Origin: Polytrichum commune
Lineage: Eukaryota > Streptophyta > Polytrichopsida > Polytrichales > Polytrichaceae
Assembly: GCA_950295325.1 (NCBI GenBank)
Contig: OX485807.1
Location: 24,213,666 to 24,277,665, forward strand
Length of the DNA stretch: 64,000 nucleotides
Direction of reading: 5' to 3'
The position numbers were made by a program, and so were the translations under genes. This document shows, in pieces, positions 33,570 to 45,089 of the stretch. Positions within the stretch are counted from its first letter, which is position 1; each line of letters starts with the position of its first letter. The notes below the pieces were generated by a model that was given only the letters and a program-made list of their open reading frames with translations, had not been told where the DNA came from and did no database searches.

Positions 33570-36500
33570 CCACAATGTGCAAAGAAAAGCAATGGCCCCT
33601 AAAGGACAGATATAGGAGGTGGGTTTCAAACACAGGGGAGTGCCGCTCACGGGTCCCCTCTTCCATACCCGGTCTCCCATTCTCACTCAAACTGGTTGGG
33701 CCTAATAAAGACCCCCCTCCCTCTCTACCGGCTAGCTAGCTGTGTGTATTTTGATAATGGTTTTGCAAGTTTTGGACATTTGGCACGTGAAAACTTGCAC
33801 AAAAGAAAAGTGCACGTCAATTGACATGCACAATTTAGAATTTGACTTGTAAAGAAAAAAACCAGACATCAATTGACACGTTAGAAATTGAAAAGATGCC
33901 TAATGCCAGGCATGTGACATTGAGGTGACAATTTAGAAGGAAATGTAGCTGCTAATTGACATCCACTTTTGTTTTTGAAAACGTCACGTGATGTTTTGGA
34001 TTTGAAGTTGGACATCAAATTAGATTTGTCAAACATACGCACTAGTAGCCAACTAGCTAGTTGTCTACCTATCTCCACGGCTTAGGGCTACATTGTGCAT
34101 CTATAACAATTGACAACGTGGTGGTGATGGTGCTACTGGTGAGGCCGTCACCTTGTTGTTCTCCATTGTTCCATATTTGTTTTCTGTTGTTATGAAGAGG
34201 TTGCGGGTGATGTATTATAAGTAAGGTATGTGGATTTTATTTGATTTGTTTTTCATGTTCTCCAACTTGTACTGATTAGATTTAAACAATTTAGAGAATT
34301 CGGAGACCTTCCCCGTTGAATTCCAAATTCTAGTATAGCATGCGGTGTAAGAAGGCAATGCATATCGGACAAGAACAATATCGCAATGTGTGAGGTATCA
34401 AGCAATTAAAGTGGGCCAAATGACTGGTAGAGCCAATGTTCCAAGTGGCTTTGGGTCCTCAAAGCATATGTGAGAATGGATCCCATCCTTGATCCATTTA
34501 TGGACACATGGCCACACCAAGGCTAGTTAGGCAGGAGCTTGCATGATGCAATAGGACACCATAGTCTTCCGGTGGAATTAAAAATAGGGTTTGGCATTAG
34601 TTTCAATACTAGGGTCATATTGTGCGTTGGGTGGAAGGTTGTCGGGCCACATGGATTCCAAAGATGGTCACAAGGTGAAAAAGAAGTTGATGGGCATGTC
34701 ATTCTTTGGATGAATCCTTCAATTTTTGAAACTCACCCTCATCGCCCTCTCATGCGTCACATACATGAGAGTGGATGTGATGAAGCCCATGTAGTCATCT
34801 TCCATTGCCCAATTCGTGTCAATTACCATGGCGTAATCAACTTGCATTGCCTCCAAGTATATTGGCAACAACGCTTCATACGTTTCCAAATTTTCACCAT
34901 GACCATCAATCCCAACCACTATTGATAACCTTGGTGTTCATGGTTAACACCCACAACATTTGTCAACTCCTCAATATGAGCCTTTGAGTCCCAAACCTCA
35001 TTCGCACATTCATCCCATACCAACCCCAGACTAGGATTTAATCATACTTGGATTTATGCACAAATATTTGAGAATCCCAACCGCCAACATGACGTATGCT
35101 AGATCACAAAACTACACAAATAGGGTGGTTGGCGAATATGAATTACAAACATTTGAAGTTGTGGTTGTTGCTTTTGTTGTTGTCAATTTATGTGTTTGTC
35201 CCCACAAGTGCTCATACCTTATTATTCTTGGACAAATGTTTTGTCCAAATATATTTAAATGTTGGTTTTGAATTCTTGTTCGTGGTCCAACGTCCACTTT
35301 TGTAACTCAGCCGACAACACTTCCACTGCATCTATGCCTACAACTACGCCTTGTGGTGGTGGATCTTTTGATGCCATCTCCACATCTACTGGTAAAGATG
35401 GTGCACATACCAAGTGGGGTTCATGCGGTGGTATCATCCAAATTATTTTCGCCCCATAGGTGTTTCAATCAATACTCTTAACACCATATTGTAATCAATG
35501 ATGTCAACGGAGTTTGAGGCTGGAGTCCCCTCCAGTTGATGACATGTGACCCTATGGAAATAAAAGATGGATGGGACTGCTTGAGGATGGGGTGGAGGCT
35601 GGAGATGAATGGAAATCAATGATTTACTGTTCCGGCCTAGTTCGGCACTAGGTACGATCCTTTCACGGCATGCCGCCTTAAAATTCGCACTAGTACAATG
35701 GATGTTTGGAACTTTGTTTGAACATTTTTGCAACATTAGGCTTGGAATGAATTTTTTCATCATATATGTCGGCTCCAAGTGCCTCCACACAATGGTAAAT
35801 ATTCACACACACCCCTTTTCATTTTGCCAACTAGGATTAAGAAAAATGTGAGATCCCGAGCCACCACAAATTGATGGGTTGTGTCTACCCTTTGGTGCAT
35901 TTGTTCTTCTCCTCCCATGTGTTCTACCATAGTCAACCCGGGAGACTTTCTTAGAGTCACCCCAAACCTAAATCCTGGCCATAGGAAGGATTTGCTGGTG
36001 TTTTTTCTTCATCCGTCTTTGTTGCCACTAAACCAATGATGATTGATTTGGATCCGATCAAATACACTATGGTAGCACTTCCAAATTGAGTGCTAACAAA
36101 CCAAAATTTATTTTATTTTAAATACACTTGAACTCGTGTCATTGCAACATACTATATTTAGTCATGATTAACTTAGAGACTATGAACATACAATTAAAAA
36201 AAACAAACACTCACAACAAGCTTTTGTAAAACTTATTGTCCATTCATGTGAATCACTAGAGTAACTTCATATAACAAAATGGCGAAGCAATGTGGTGTGA
36301 CTCATTGCTCACTCATACATAGGTACATTGGCTATGGTAGTTTATATGTAGTATGTGCACTGATGTCTATTGTGTATGTATCCTCATGTCAATGTATGCA
36401 ACTAAGAGTGCCTACTCAGTCTATATGATTTTCTTAATACTATTCCTTCATACTATATCCATGGATTCGTGTGGCTGCAACATCTTTAGTATGCCGTGAC

Positions 36501-37200
36501 CCGTTTTACCGTGGAATAACTTTTGGTTTTTACATGTGGCTAAACTTAAACTATCTAAAACACTTTCAAAATATTTTTTTACAAATTACATGTGTTTTTA
36601 AAATGCAATGCCGTAATCCAAACAATAAACACTGATTTGTGGATGCCACAATGTGATACCAAAATGTGGTGTGCAATGGATAATGTAATGTAGCGTAGTA
36701 TATAGAACCATTCGGTCACAAACCCCCAACGGGGCTTCTCCAACTCACCTTGGTTTCCAAATGGCAACAATTGTTATACAACTCATGTCCACCAAAGTGA
36801 GGCTAAAATGAGGTTGTGGGGTCCATATATACCCACGGGGAGGGCATCCATCAGATGTGAGTGCACAAGAAATCAACAAATGGCAAATGAGTGTTGAAGA
36901 TCAGTAAGGCATGTTGGAGGTTGATTGTCTCTTTCTAGTTTACTACCATATCGACTACAATTTTGCAATCGCATGTGCTTCTACAATTGACATGACAATC
37001 ACCCCAGTTGTTGACCATGGCGATTTAACCTTGGGTAAATTGTTAGACCCCCTCCCCCGTCCAAGTCCCTGGTTGAGGCATAAAGCCGGCCAGGGATGGA
37101 GGGCAAGCGAATCGGAGTCGTCCTTTCTCTACGTGCAGGGTTCACCCATAATTTTCCACTTTTTGGGTTGCCCGAACGCTTGCCCGGCTTGCTACCCCAT
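33570..37200. other. No gene recognised; possible decayed coding on the minus strand
   Basis: A family E fragment lies at about 34205-34300. Minus-strand segments around 34719-34919 and 35255-35960 read less like random sequence (for example LETYEALLPIYLEAMQ and VVVGIDAVEVLSAELQKW). They are broken by many stops and phase changes and match no family I know. Plus-strand frames of similar length overlap them. I would not call a gene here. Confidence 0.3.
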
Positions 37201-37215
37201 TGTGTATAAGACCGG

Positions 37216-37445
37216 TGATCTGGGAGATTTTTTGACATAACCACTGGCGATCTTAGTGCTTGCAAGTCCAACCGGTGGCATGTTGACATCCTGTGGTTTT
37301 CCCTTATTAAATTGGGGTATATTCTATAAATCCCTCTAAAATGATCGGTAAATTTTTCTGTAGTCTTGACCTTCAACCGGTTATTTCTCAAACTCAACCG
37401 GTTTAATTACAACTAACTGCCGGCTCTCCACGATCATAGTATAAG
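37216..37445 (+). mobile_element. Family B MITE, 230 bp
   Basis: Starts TGATCTGGGAG and ends CTCCACGATCA, with AACCGG-type motifs in the family order. TAG follows on the right but not on the left, so one side of the target has mutated. The right 98 bp belong to the left arm of a long inverted repeat (37348-37630). Confidence 0.75.
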
Positions 37446-37630
37446 ACGGGTATGCGGCCACACTAGGGGAACTTGCAACTCCACAAGACAAGGTGGACGG
37501 GTCATAAATGGTTACTTATGCTCCAACTAGCCCGCGTCTCCTAGGGTATGGAACATGCAATTAGCACGAGATGGTTAGCAATCTAAATCGAAGTTGCATC
37601 CACTTTCCTCATAATTTTGGAGCGCGAATG
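37348..37630 (+). repeat. Left arm of a ~282-bp inverted repeat pair
   Basis: The reverse complement of 46190-46470 matches this segment with about seven substitutions and one 1-base indel (about 97%). The arm joins the 3' part of a family B element, a ~50-bp linker ('tataagacgggtatgcgg...') and the first ~140 bp of a family C element. The two arms enclose the nested transposons. Whether they are the ends of a larger mobile unit or an inverted duplication cannot be decided here. Confidence 0.85.
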
Positions 37631-37916
37631 ACAAAGAAATATTCATGTGGCACACTTTTGAAAAGAAATAGTATGATTTGACAAAACCTCAGAGAACAAT
37701 GCATTGCCAAAGTTTAGTCAACTTCACAAAATTATGCATCACTACAAAATCTATGCATCGATCATGTAAATCAACATGATAATATATATATATGTAAATA
37801 TTTACTTATTTATTTAGAATTCAATATATACAACATTCAAATATGTAATGTTCTAGGTACAATGTCCAAAACAAATTCTTGACTTTGTTTTTTGAAATGG
37901 TGTTGAATGAAATCAA

Positions 37917-39753
37917 TTACATTGTATACTGGTACCATACATTTTCATTTGGAAATCGTATCCCCCATATAACCACCCCATTTTTGAAGTCAATCCTATA
38001 TGATTGACAATGCTCACTTAAAGTGGCATAATTGAAATCTGCTGATTTTTCTGGATACCATTTATCCTCATCTATGAAATACATTTCTATTGCACGACCA
38101 ATGAAAGATCCATTTGCCCCATCCACACATGTAGGTTGAACATTCCTATTCACCTCGAGAGAACAATTTTTGCAGAATACAATCCTCTCTTCTGTAAGCA
38201 TGACATTGTGGGTGCCACAAGCACTACAAGTTTGTTTTTTCAGTTTTGGTAATCGGGGTCGACTATGTTTCTTTGCCACATATTGACGTCGATGACTCTC
38301 AAAATTGGCATCGGGTCGAGGAAATTAAAGTAACGTTGGTCAACGTTGTTGAGTAACGTTGTTGCAATAGACGACTCACCAATATCATGAATATGTTTTG
38401 TTTTTGGCACATTAAATCCAAGCCTTGTCCATGTCACATTCCTTTGTTGAGTCTCTATGTTACTTCCGGCACGCGGCATAAAGCTTGTTTGTGGCCGAGC
38501 TATCATCTTTTCCACTGCAACCATCCATTTTCTTAATTTTGAATTTTGCTCACGAATTTTATTTTTGATCAATAGATAATGCTCCAATATTAAAGCTCTG
38601 CAATGATTTTTGAAGATCTTCAATCTCCTTATAGAACTCAACATCGTCATTGACTGTCTCGAAGGTTCTTGCAATCTTTATTTCTTCTTCATTGGATGGT
38701 AGTTCCTCATAAATTGCATTGTGTATGTTGAAGGTATCTTATTCTATAACACCCCGTACATTGTAGTAACTTTTGTCGACAATCTTTTTCAAAGCCAACA
38801 TGTGTTTGCATCTTGATTGAGTATCAACACAATCACATTGTTCGGATCCCATCAACACTATGTACCATAAACCCTCTTTAGTTTGAGACCGCATTTCAAA
38901 TACTAAACTGAATATGTCTACTTCACGAAGAACTTGAGAAGAATCTTCCAAATGTTTTTTCAAAAATCTTTTGAGTTTTTTGAGTTTGTTGGTGTGGAAT
39001 TTGGTAGATCCACGAAAATAATATTTTTCCGATTCACTTATCTTTTGTCGTTCTTTATAATGCTCAATCAAAGTCATATCCCCATTCGTTCTCCATTGAG
39101 ACTTGGGTCGCTAATAATAGCTAAAACTAGCTCATCCAACCTGCGATTAACTTTTCTTCGCAATAATGTGTATTTGATGAAATGCCACATTCTTTCTACA
39201 AGGTTGGTGGTGTCAACAAACCCATTGGGAAATAACCTTCCAAATCTAGTCCACATTGTTCTATAATAACAATTTTTGCATGTCCAACCTACATTCACAT
39301 ATCTCATAACAACTGCAATATGTCCATAATCTTCTTTGAATGTATTATAGTTATCTTCAAATTCTATTTCGGACTCTGCATCCATCAACGTACACATTTC
39401 TTTATATAATTCATCTCTTTCATTTTCACCAACTTTAGGTAGAAGATTTTTCACACATGTTTTTTTCGTATGAAAGTTGCACAACAAAATAGGACATTTT
39501 GTCTGTGTCCCTCTCACAACACCATTTTTCCAACAATGTGGATCCATTTGAATGACGGCTCTACAAGAATCGTACTCTCTTTTGTTTTTGTCATTAACAA
39601 TCGCGTTGGGACGAACGTCTCCCAGAACTTCAATTTTTTTTTCATTGTTAATTAAAGCAATTCCCTCATGTCCACTACTTTTATAATTAAAACATAACAT
39701 CAGGAACATAGGCATTCCGATGCCTTCCTCGTTAGGACATACAACTCCAAATA
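37917..39753 (-). pseudogene. Mutator-like transposase, C-terminal half, frameshifted
   Basis: Downstream part of a Mutator-like transposase. It begins in frame with FGVVCPNEEG directly after the Tigger insertion. The 39074-39715 segment holds VIQMDPHCW (likely second catalytic Asp), LLCNFH (the C..H motif of MULE cores) and NLVERMWHFIK (likely catalytic Glu). After a shift, 38739-39077 carries a SWIM zinc finger, CDCVDTQSRCKH (CxCx6CxH). After further shifts, 37917-38279 has a zinc ribbon (CSACGTH ... CKNC). At least three phase changes make it non-functional. The SWIM-containing layout is that of plant MULE/FAR1-related proteins. Confidence 0.85.
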
Positions 39754-39956
39754 CACCCTAACCTTGATAATATCACACCCTCCGTTTCACCAAAAAGTGT
39801 GATATAAACAAGGTGTGTGCATAATGTGATATTATCAAAAAATATGTAGAAAATCAAAATATAATTACAATTAGATTTTTTAAATAACAAATACGAGACT
39901 TCAATGTTTTTGAATGTAAAATCTAATTCAAAATTGTGAATAACAACAAGAGCACA

Positions 39957-40169
39957 TCATAATGTGTCATTGAGATCAAGTAAAGACCTCTCACTAGAGA
40001 CAAAGAAGCTTCTAATGTCACATTGTTTTGTTGATGTTAAATGTGCAACACCAATTCTAATGAGTTTGTCATGGATTTTTTCCATTTCTAAGAACTCATG
40101 AGTGCTGAAAATCTGAGAACCTTGGCTAGCCATAAAATTCAAAACATCTTTAGCATATTTTTTGTGCAT
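39957..40169 (-). pseudogene. Frameshifted C-terminal tail of the Tigger transposase, with PIP box
   Basis: Continues the transposase one base out of phase: the main frame ends ...SDAQKIC, while this one reads QKYAKDVLNFMASQGSQ if one A of the A6 run (plus 40158-40163) is ignored. Near its end KQCDIRSFF fits the PCNA-interacting motif Qxx(I/L/M)xxF(F/Y). PIP boxes at the C-terminus are known for pogo transposase. So the intact protein was probably about 570 residues, and this copy lost its tail by a 1-base insertion, unless the reference has a homopolymer error. Confidence 0.65.
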
Positions 40170-41676
40170 CGCTTAGCTTCACTACTTTAGACTCATCATC
40201 ACTGCTATCAACAATCAATGGGTCCACTTCCATGGAATCAAGAACTTGTTCGCCATCTTGCACTAATTGCACAAGCTCCTTAGTAGAAAATTCCACCTCA
40301 AAATCATCTTCACCTTCCATGTTTATGTACTCCAAAGGACAAAACTTTTCTACAGGCTTGCCTTCAACATCCAAACCCAAATTTAATGCGGCGATGAGTC
40401 TACCCAATTCCAAAGTTGCTTCCTCCACTTTGGACTTCATACGTTCATCAAGATTGTTTATATTTGCATTCCACTCTGCAGGCAATATGGCGGACTTTCT
40501 CCAACAATTTCTAATGGTTTGATCATCTAATTCATGCCATGCCGCCACACACCATAGCATAGCTTGAAATACATCAACATTCAATTTCCCCAAATCTTCA
40601 TTTGAGTTGTAATCAATTTGTTGCAAAGTCCAGGCAACAAGCTTGCGCTTATAACACATTTTGAATGCTGCAATCACTCCTTGATCCAAAGGCTGAACAA
40701 CTGAAGTCACATTTGGTGGAAGGAACAAGATAGTGATATGGGAGAGTACAAAAGCATCAAACCCATCTATAACTTTCTTGACCTCACCATGAATATCATG
40801 GCTTCCTGCATTATCCACAATAATGCAAATCTTTATGTTTTTCAATGTCATTCTTCGGTTCTCACTCTTCACCCAATGTGTAAAAACATCACCATTCATC
40901 CAGGCTGAATTGTTAGAATAATAGTGTACTGTCCTATTTGGATCAAAATTCCGAGGAAAGCATCTGGGATGCGCTGCTTTGTGAATGAAAACAAGCTTCA
41001 ATCGCTCCTTCCCTGAGATATTAGTGCAAAGCCCCAATGTCACACGGTCCTTCTTTTTCTTATTTCCTTTCGCCTTCCCAATATTCAAAGTCTTATAAGG
41101 AGAGGCTCTATAATACAAACCTGTCTCATCAAAATTGAAGATGTCTTTTGGATCATATTTCTTCAATATGAATGGGATCTTTGCTATGGCCAATGCAACT
41201 CCAACTCCATCCGCATCTTCACTTTCTCCATGCAGATAATAACACTTTATTCCATGTCGAGTTTTGAAATTTTGCAACCACCCATGAGAAAGCTTGAACT
41301 CGGTATCATATATGCCAAATGAATCCCTCAATTCCTTAGCCTTTTGCATAATGACATCATCAGTTACTACTCCCCTCCGTGCTTTGACCTGTCCAAACCA
41401 TAAAACCAAAGCTTTTTCAAGCTGAGGCCATTTTCCAACTCGAGCGCGTCGTACATTGCCTTCACGCACACATGTATCCATGTTCATCCACTTCTCTTTT
41501 GAACGAAGAATCTTGGAAATAGTGGTCCGATCCACAAGCTTGAATTTATGTTGATCCACCATATACTGTGCAAGGTCTTCATGTTTCAAACCTGGATGAG
41601 CTTTGTGGACTTCACAAATTTTCCTCTTATCAGAGGTTGATAAATCTACTCGTTTGCGCGTGGATTTACTTGCCAT
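40150..41676 (-). CDS. Pogo/Tigger-type transposase, 508 aa
   Basis: Catalyses cut-and-paste transposition of the surrounding element at TA sites, acting in the nucleus. Residues ~1-65 form a Psq-like helix-turn-helix (DKRKICEVHKAHPGLKHEDL, then RTTISKIL). Residues ~75-150 form the CENP-B/Tc5-type DNA-binding domain (GKWPQLEKALVLWF ... LSHGWLQNFKTRHGI). Residues ~170-390 are the DDE_1 core, with likely catalytic Asp 183 in NFDETGL, 288 in VDNAGSH and 331 in QPLDQGVI. The preceding LFLPPNVTS is also typical. An acidic tail follows (EGEDDFEVEF, DSSDDESK). The ATG at 41676 gives a full N-terminal helix. The frame is open, but the C-terminus is probably truncated by a frameshift at 40158-40163. 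Host domesticated proteins share this fold, but intact ends and TA target mark this as a transposon gene. Confidence 0.92.
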   Translation of the reverse strand: MASKSTRKRVDLSTSDKRKICEVHKAHPGLKHEDLAQYMVDQHKFKLVDRTTISKILRSKEKWMNMDTCVREGNVRRARVGKWPQLEKALVLWFGQVKARRGVVTDDVIMQKAKELRDSFGIYDTEFKLSHGWLQNFKTRHGIKCYYLHGESEDADGVGVALAIAKIPFILKKYDPKDIFNFDETGLYYRASPYKTLNIGKAKGNKKKKDRVTLGLCTNISGKERLKLVFIHKAAHPRCFPRNFDPNRTVHYYSNNSAWMNGDVFTHWVKSENRRMTLKNIKICIIVDNAGSHDIHGEVKKVIDGFDAFVLSHITILFLPPNVTSVVQPLDQGVIAAFKMCYKRKLVAWTLQQIDYNSNEDLGKLNVDVFQAMLWCVAAWHELDDQTIRNCWRKSAILPAEWNANINNLDERMKSKVEEATLELGRLIAALNLGLDVEGKPVEKFCPLEYINMEGEDDFEVEFSTKELVQLVQDGEQVLDSMEVDPLIVDSSDDESKVVKLSDAQKIC

Positions 41677-41912
41677 TGGAAGTACCTATTTTTGCCAAAC
41701 CATTCCCCCAAATGAGCACTCAAAAATCCCAGGATTTGTTTCAAAATTTGAAGGTAAATTGCTAAATAATTCTTCTAGTAGATGTTGAGGTTTGATTGTT
41801 GGTTCTCTAGTCACTCAATTCACCGTGTGCTCTAATGTGGTGATCACAACAAATTTGCAGAGAATTATGACCAATGTTCCCACGATTCCAAATGAGCAAA
41901 GAAATATATGGA

Positions 41913-42557
41913 TTCAAGACTTCAGGAAAATTATTGATATCAACATATATACAAGCAAGAGCAAGGACAGAACTTAGAACCAAACATTCAAAGCTGTGGA
42001 ATGCAAGTTATAAGGGGAAGAAACCCACCACCACCACCAAGGACAGAACTTAGAACTAGGCACCACCAAGTGCCTAGTATTGTCAAAAATTTGTTTTAAG
42101 GTCAAATAACTAAACTGCGCAACATTTGGGGGGGTTTACTGTCAAAGTAGGATAGAAGTTTGCAGATTCAGTGCCCAGAATCTATAAAAGGTGACAAAAA
42201 AACTCAGCTCAAGAATATCCTATAGAAATCTCAAATAGTTCTAAGGTTCTAGAAATCTGCAAATTCAGTGAGCAGAGTCCATATGCTCCTATGCTTCACA
42301 AAGCCCACCAAAATGACTTCAAAGCCCTTAATTCAATGACTTGCTTGGGACTGCACTGTATGTAGGCTAAATTGGTGCACTACTTCATCTGAATTTAACC
42401 AGCTGGTAGTTACAGATGAACATGTGAAGGTCAAGACTTCAGGAAAATTACTGATATCAACATATTTACAAGCAAGAGCAAGGACAGAACTTAGAACCAA
42501 ACATTCAAATTTGTGGAATGCAAGTTATAAGGGGAAGAAACCCACCACCACCACCAA
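41913..42557 (+). repeat. 127-bp direct repeat inside the Tigger element
   Basis: 41913-42040 and 42431-42557 are nearly identical, running from 'tcaagacttcaggaaaatta' to 'cccaccaccaccaccaa'. They lie upstream of the transposase start. The 390 bp between them is unrelated. They look like a recent internal duplication. Confidence 0.85.
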
Positions 42558-43032
42558 GTTGCTGTGAATCGAAAAATCAACAGCATGAAAAATCAGCAAC
42601 AGGAAAAATCAGCAGGAAGTGTATCTGTGTGTTTGTGAACTTCCACCTTTGGCCTCAACTTACAGACAACTACGAGTATGTAGAATTGAGCATTTGGACT
42701 CCCAAACACGTTTGAAATTTGAAATTACACAAGGCATCCCACTATGCCGAAAGCATTGAATGAGAGCTCATTCAATGACCCCCAATATGCTTTGCTTTAG
42801 CCCATGCTCACCCATGAACAATAATATCGAACCCATGCCCACCCATACAATCCATCCATACTTGATATTATCACATTTACACTACGGATTTTGAAAAAAA
42901 ATAATGACATTATCAAGGGTGATAGGGATAATAACGAGGGAGTTTTACACTATGAAAATCGGTTTCAAACTTTTAGGTGACAATATCAAGGTGTTCTATT
43001 AACAAGGGTGACATTATCAAGGTTAGACTGTA

Positions 43033-44483
43033 GTGGCATGTTGTATTGGTTAGTCTTGAATGTTGAATCAACTGCCCACGCTGAATTTGGTGTCAACCTC
43101 TTTGCAAGTTGTAGCATCCAACCATCCATCATAATAAGAACAAACGGTCTTTTGTAAGGATCCACATTGCATGGATCATATATTCAGAAAAATATAATAT
43201 TTTTCTTTTCCTCCCAATCAAGAATGTAAGCATATACATTTGTTCAATCATTTCGTGATATCACATTCAACACTTGGAGATTCCATGCAATGTTTCCAAC
43301 ATCCTTTGAGGTAAGTCAAAACCGAAAAGAAACTTGTTCATGAGGAGGTGCAACTTCACTTAAAAACCTTGCTCTCCGTCTCGATGCCAAAAGAACAGCT
43401 TGTACATCTTTTAGGGTTGTCAAACTTTCTTCGCAATAATAGATGGCTTGAGGATGTATCGGAAGAAAAAACTAGTCAACATTAGAGCATGGTTCATGTA
43501 TGGTGTGGTTTCTTAAGTATAATTTAGCTTGAGCACCTTCGATTTTCTCCACATCCAATGACAAGCTCACATCCTTCTGTTCTGCATATGGATCTACAAC
43601 TTTCAAAACAAACTCACACTCCCAATGCTTTGAAACAAATTGTTCATGTGTGGTTACACTTTGTAAATTGGATTTTTCGTTTATCTCGATGGTACACCGC
43701 ACCTCGATGACAACTGTACAAAGTCACAATTGCCTTGAATGGTCTTGTATTTACTTTCCAAGTCTTGAACTTAACTAAGTTCACCTTGTAGTCTAATATG
43801 ATGTCTTCTATGGCATTTTTTAACTCTTGCATAGGAACTTCAAATTGGACATCATACAAGCGTTATGTGCGTTTTTTTTATGAAGAACTTGTTGGAAATT
43901 CTTCCTTAACTTTCTTAGATTTGTAATGTGGATATTGATGTATATACTCCTAAATGTATTCCCATGGGATTCCATGCGATTGTTGCTCGATCATCCATCC
44001 CTTCTCTTTTAATTGTGTTGTAGTTGCATTGTTTCCCCGATGACCTTCTTCATACACTGATCGCACAATATGTCCCCACTCTTCAAACCATGGTAGTTTC
44101 AAAGATGGACTCTTTTTGTTGCAAAGATGAAATTCTTCAAGAAGTTGAAGTTGTGCGGTCAACTTCTTCCACTTTCATAAAATGACTTGATAGTTCACCA
44201 AGTGTGCATCTTCACCATCTTGAAAAGTAGGATCCGCCGCAATAATCATATCGACGGATGGTGTAAAATTATGCTTTAGAGACTCAGCCATCAATATGTA
44301 TGATTTTTCTGTGAAAGCATAACATCTATCTGGAATAAACCACATTAGATTTACATGTTTTGTTTTTGGTTGAGTGGGTTGATCTTCTTCTAATTCTTCT
44401 TCACTACTATCATCAAATTCATATTCCAAATCACTCTCTGAGTCTTCTAGAATGTAATTGAAACTGTGAAGCATGTTCTCCAT
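43033..44483 (-). pseudogene. Mutator-like transposase, N-terminal half, decayed
   Basis: Upstream part of the gene split by the Tigger element. From 44483 it reads an acidic start (LEDSESDLEYEFDDSSEEE), then ADPTFQDGEDAHLVNY. It continues past a TGA at 44175-44177 in the same phase (LTAQLQLLEEFHLCNKKS, WFEEWGHIVRSVYEEGHRG), a TAG near 43950 and two TAAs. A phase change occurs near 43700 and further stops follow. It ends with WAVDSTFKTNQYNMPL immediately before the insertion, where DSTF carries the first catalytic Asp (plus 43067-43069). Joined to the C-terminal half, the frame is continuous across one TA. It is a dead copy. Confidence 0.8.
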
Positions 44484-45089
44484 GTTTGAACGAATATCTA
44501 TACAACTAAATTACATCCTAGATTGCTCAAATACAATACAAATTTATCTCATAGTTTGAAAGAGAAATATAATATTATTATACCTTAAAACATGGATACT
44601 TTGGTGAGCATATATATAAATGCCCACACTCTTACTGAAAATAAAATATATATACACTCAAGCTTTCACTTAAAGTAAAATATATACACACTCAAGCTTT
44701 TACTTAAAATGCATTGTATGCACACTCAAAATTCTACTTTAAGTGAAAAAAAACTTATTTTAAATAATAATTTTTACAAGAAATTATATCAAAATATCAA
44801 AACCTATTTTATTAGAAATCTTTATTGCACAACATGGTTTTCTATTGTGGAATCCATCATTCAACCAAAAGTAAGATCTTATGAAGTTAGTTTATGGTTA
44901 TAATGTTTTTTAATATTATTTAAGCCTAAAAAATTTAGCGACTCGTTGATATGACCATAGCAAATATCACATGAACTTAAAAATATATAAAAAAAATTCA
45001 TGAACTTATGACTAGTTCAACAGATGTCACCTAATCTCAATCGAATTTATAATGTTTAGACAATCCATAAAGTTTCCTTTCATTGCGGT

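Larger units (their letters stand above)
39754..43030 (-). mobile_element. Pogo/Tigger-like DNA transposon, 3277 bp
   Basis: Ends are CACCCTAACCTTGATAAT (left) and CAGTCTAACCTTGATAAT (right, reverse complement), matching at 20 of 23 positions through TATCAC/TGTCAC. TA flanks both sides (39752-39753 and 43031-43032). CAGT-type ends with a TA target are standard for pogo/Tigger elements of the Tc1/mariner superfamily. Copies of the CTTGATAATATCAC word occur again inside both ends (near 39824 and 42861) and may be extra transposase binding sites. One transposase gene is read from the minus strand, and the ~1.35 kb behind its start holds a 127-bp direct repeat. Confidence 0.9.

Noticed and set aside
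34539-34925. 128-codon plus-strand frame, long for this window
   Set aside because: A minus-strand frame over the same bases looks equally protein-like, and neither has a known motif or supporting context.
37917-38279. Independent zinc-ribbon gene (120 codons)
   Set aside because: Its start overlaps the preceding MULE frame in another phase, and the combined order (core, SWIM, zinc ribbon) fits one frameshifted transposase.
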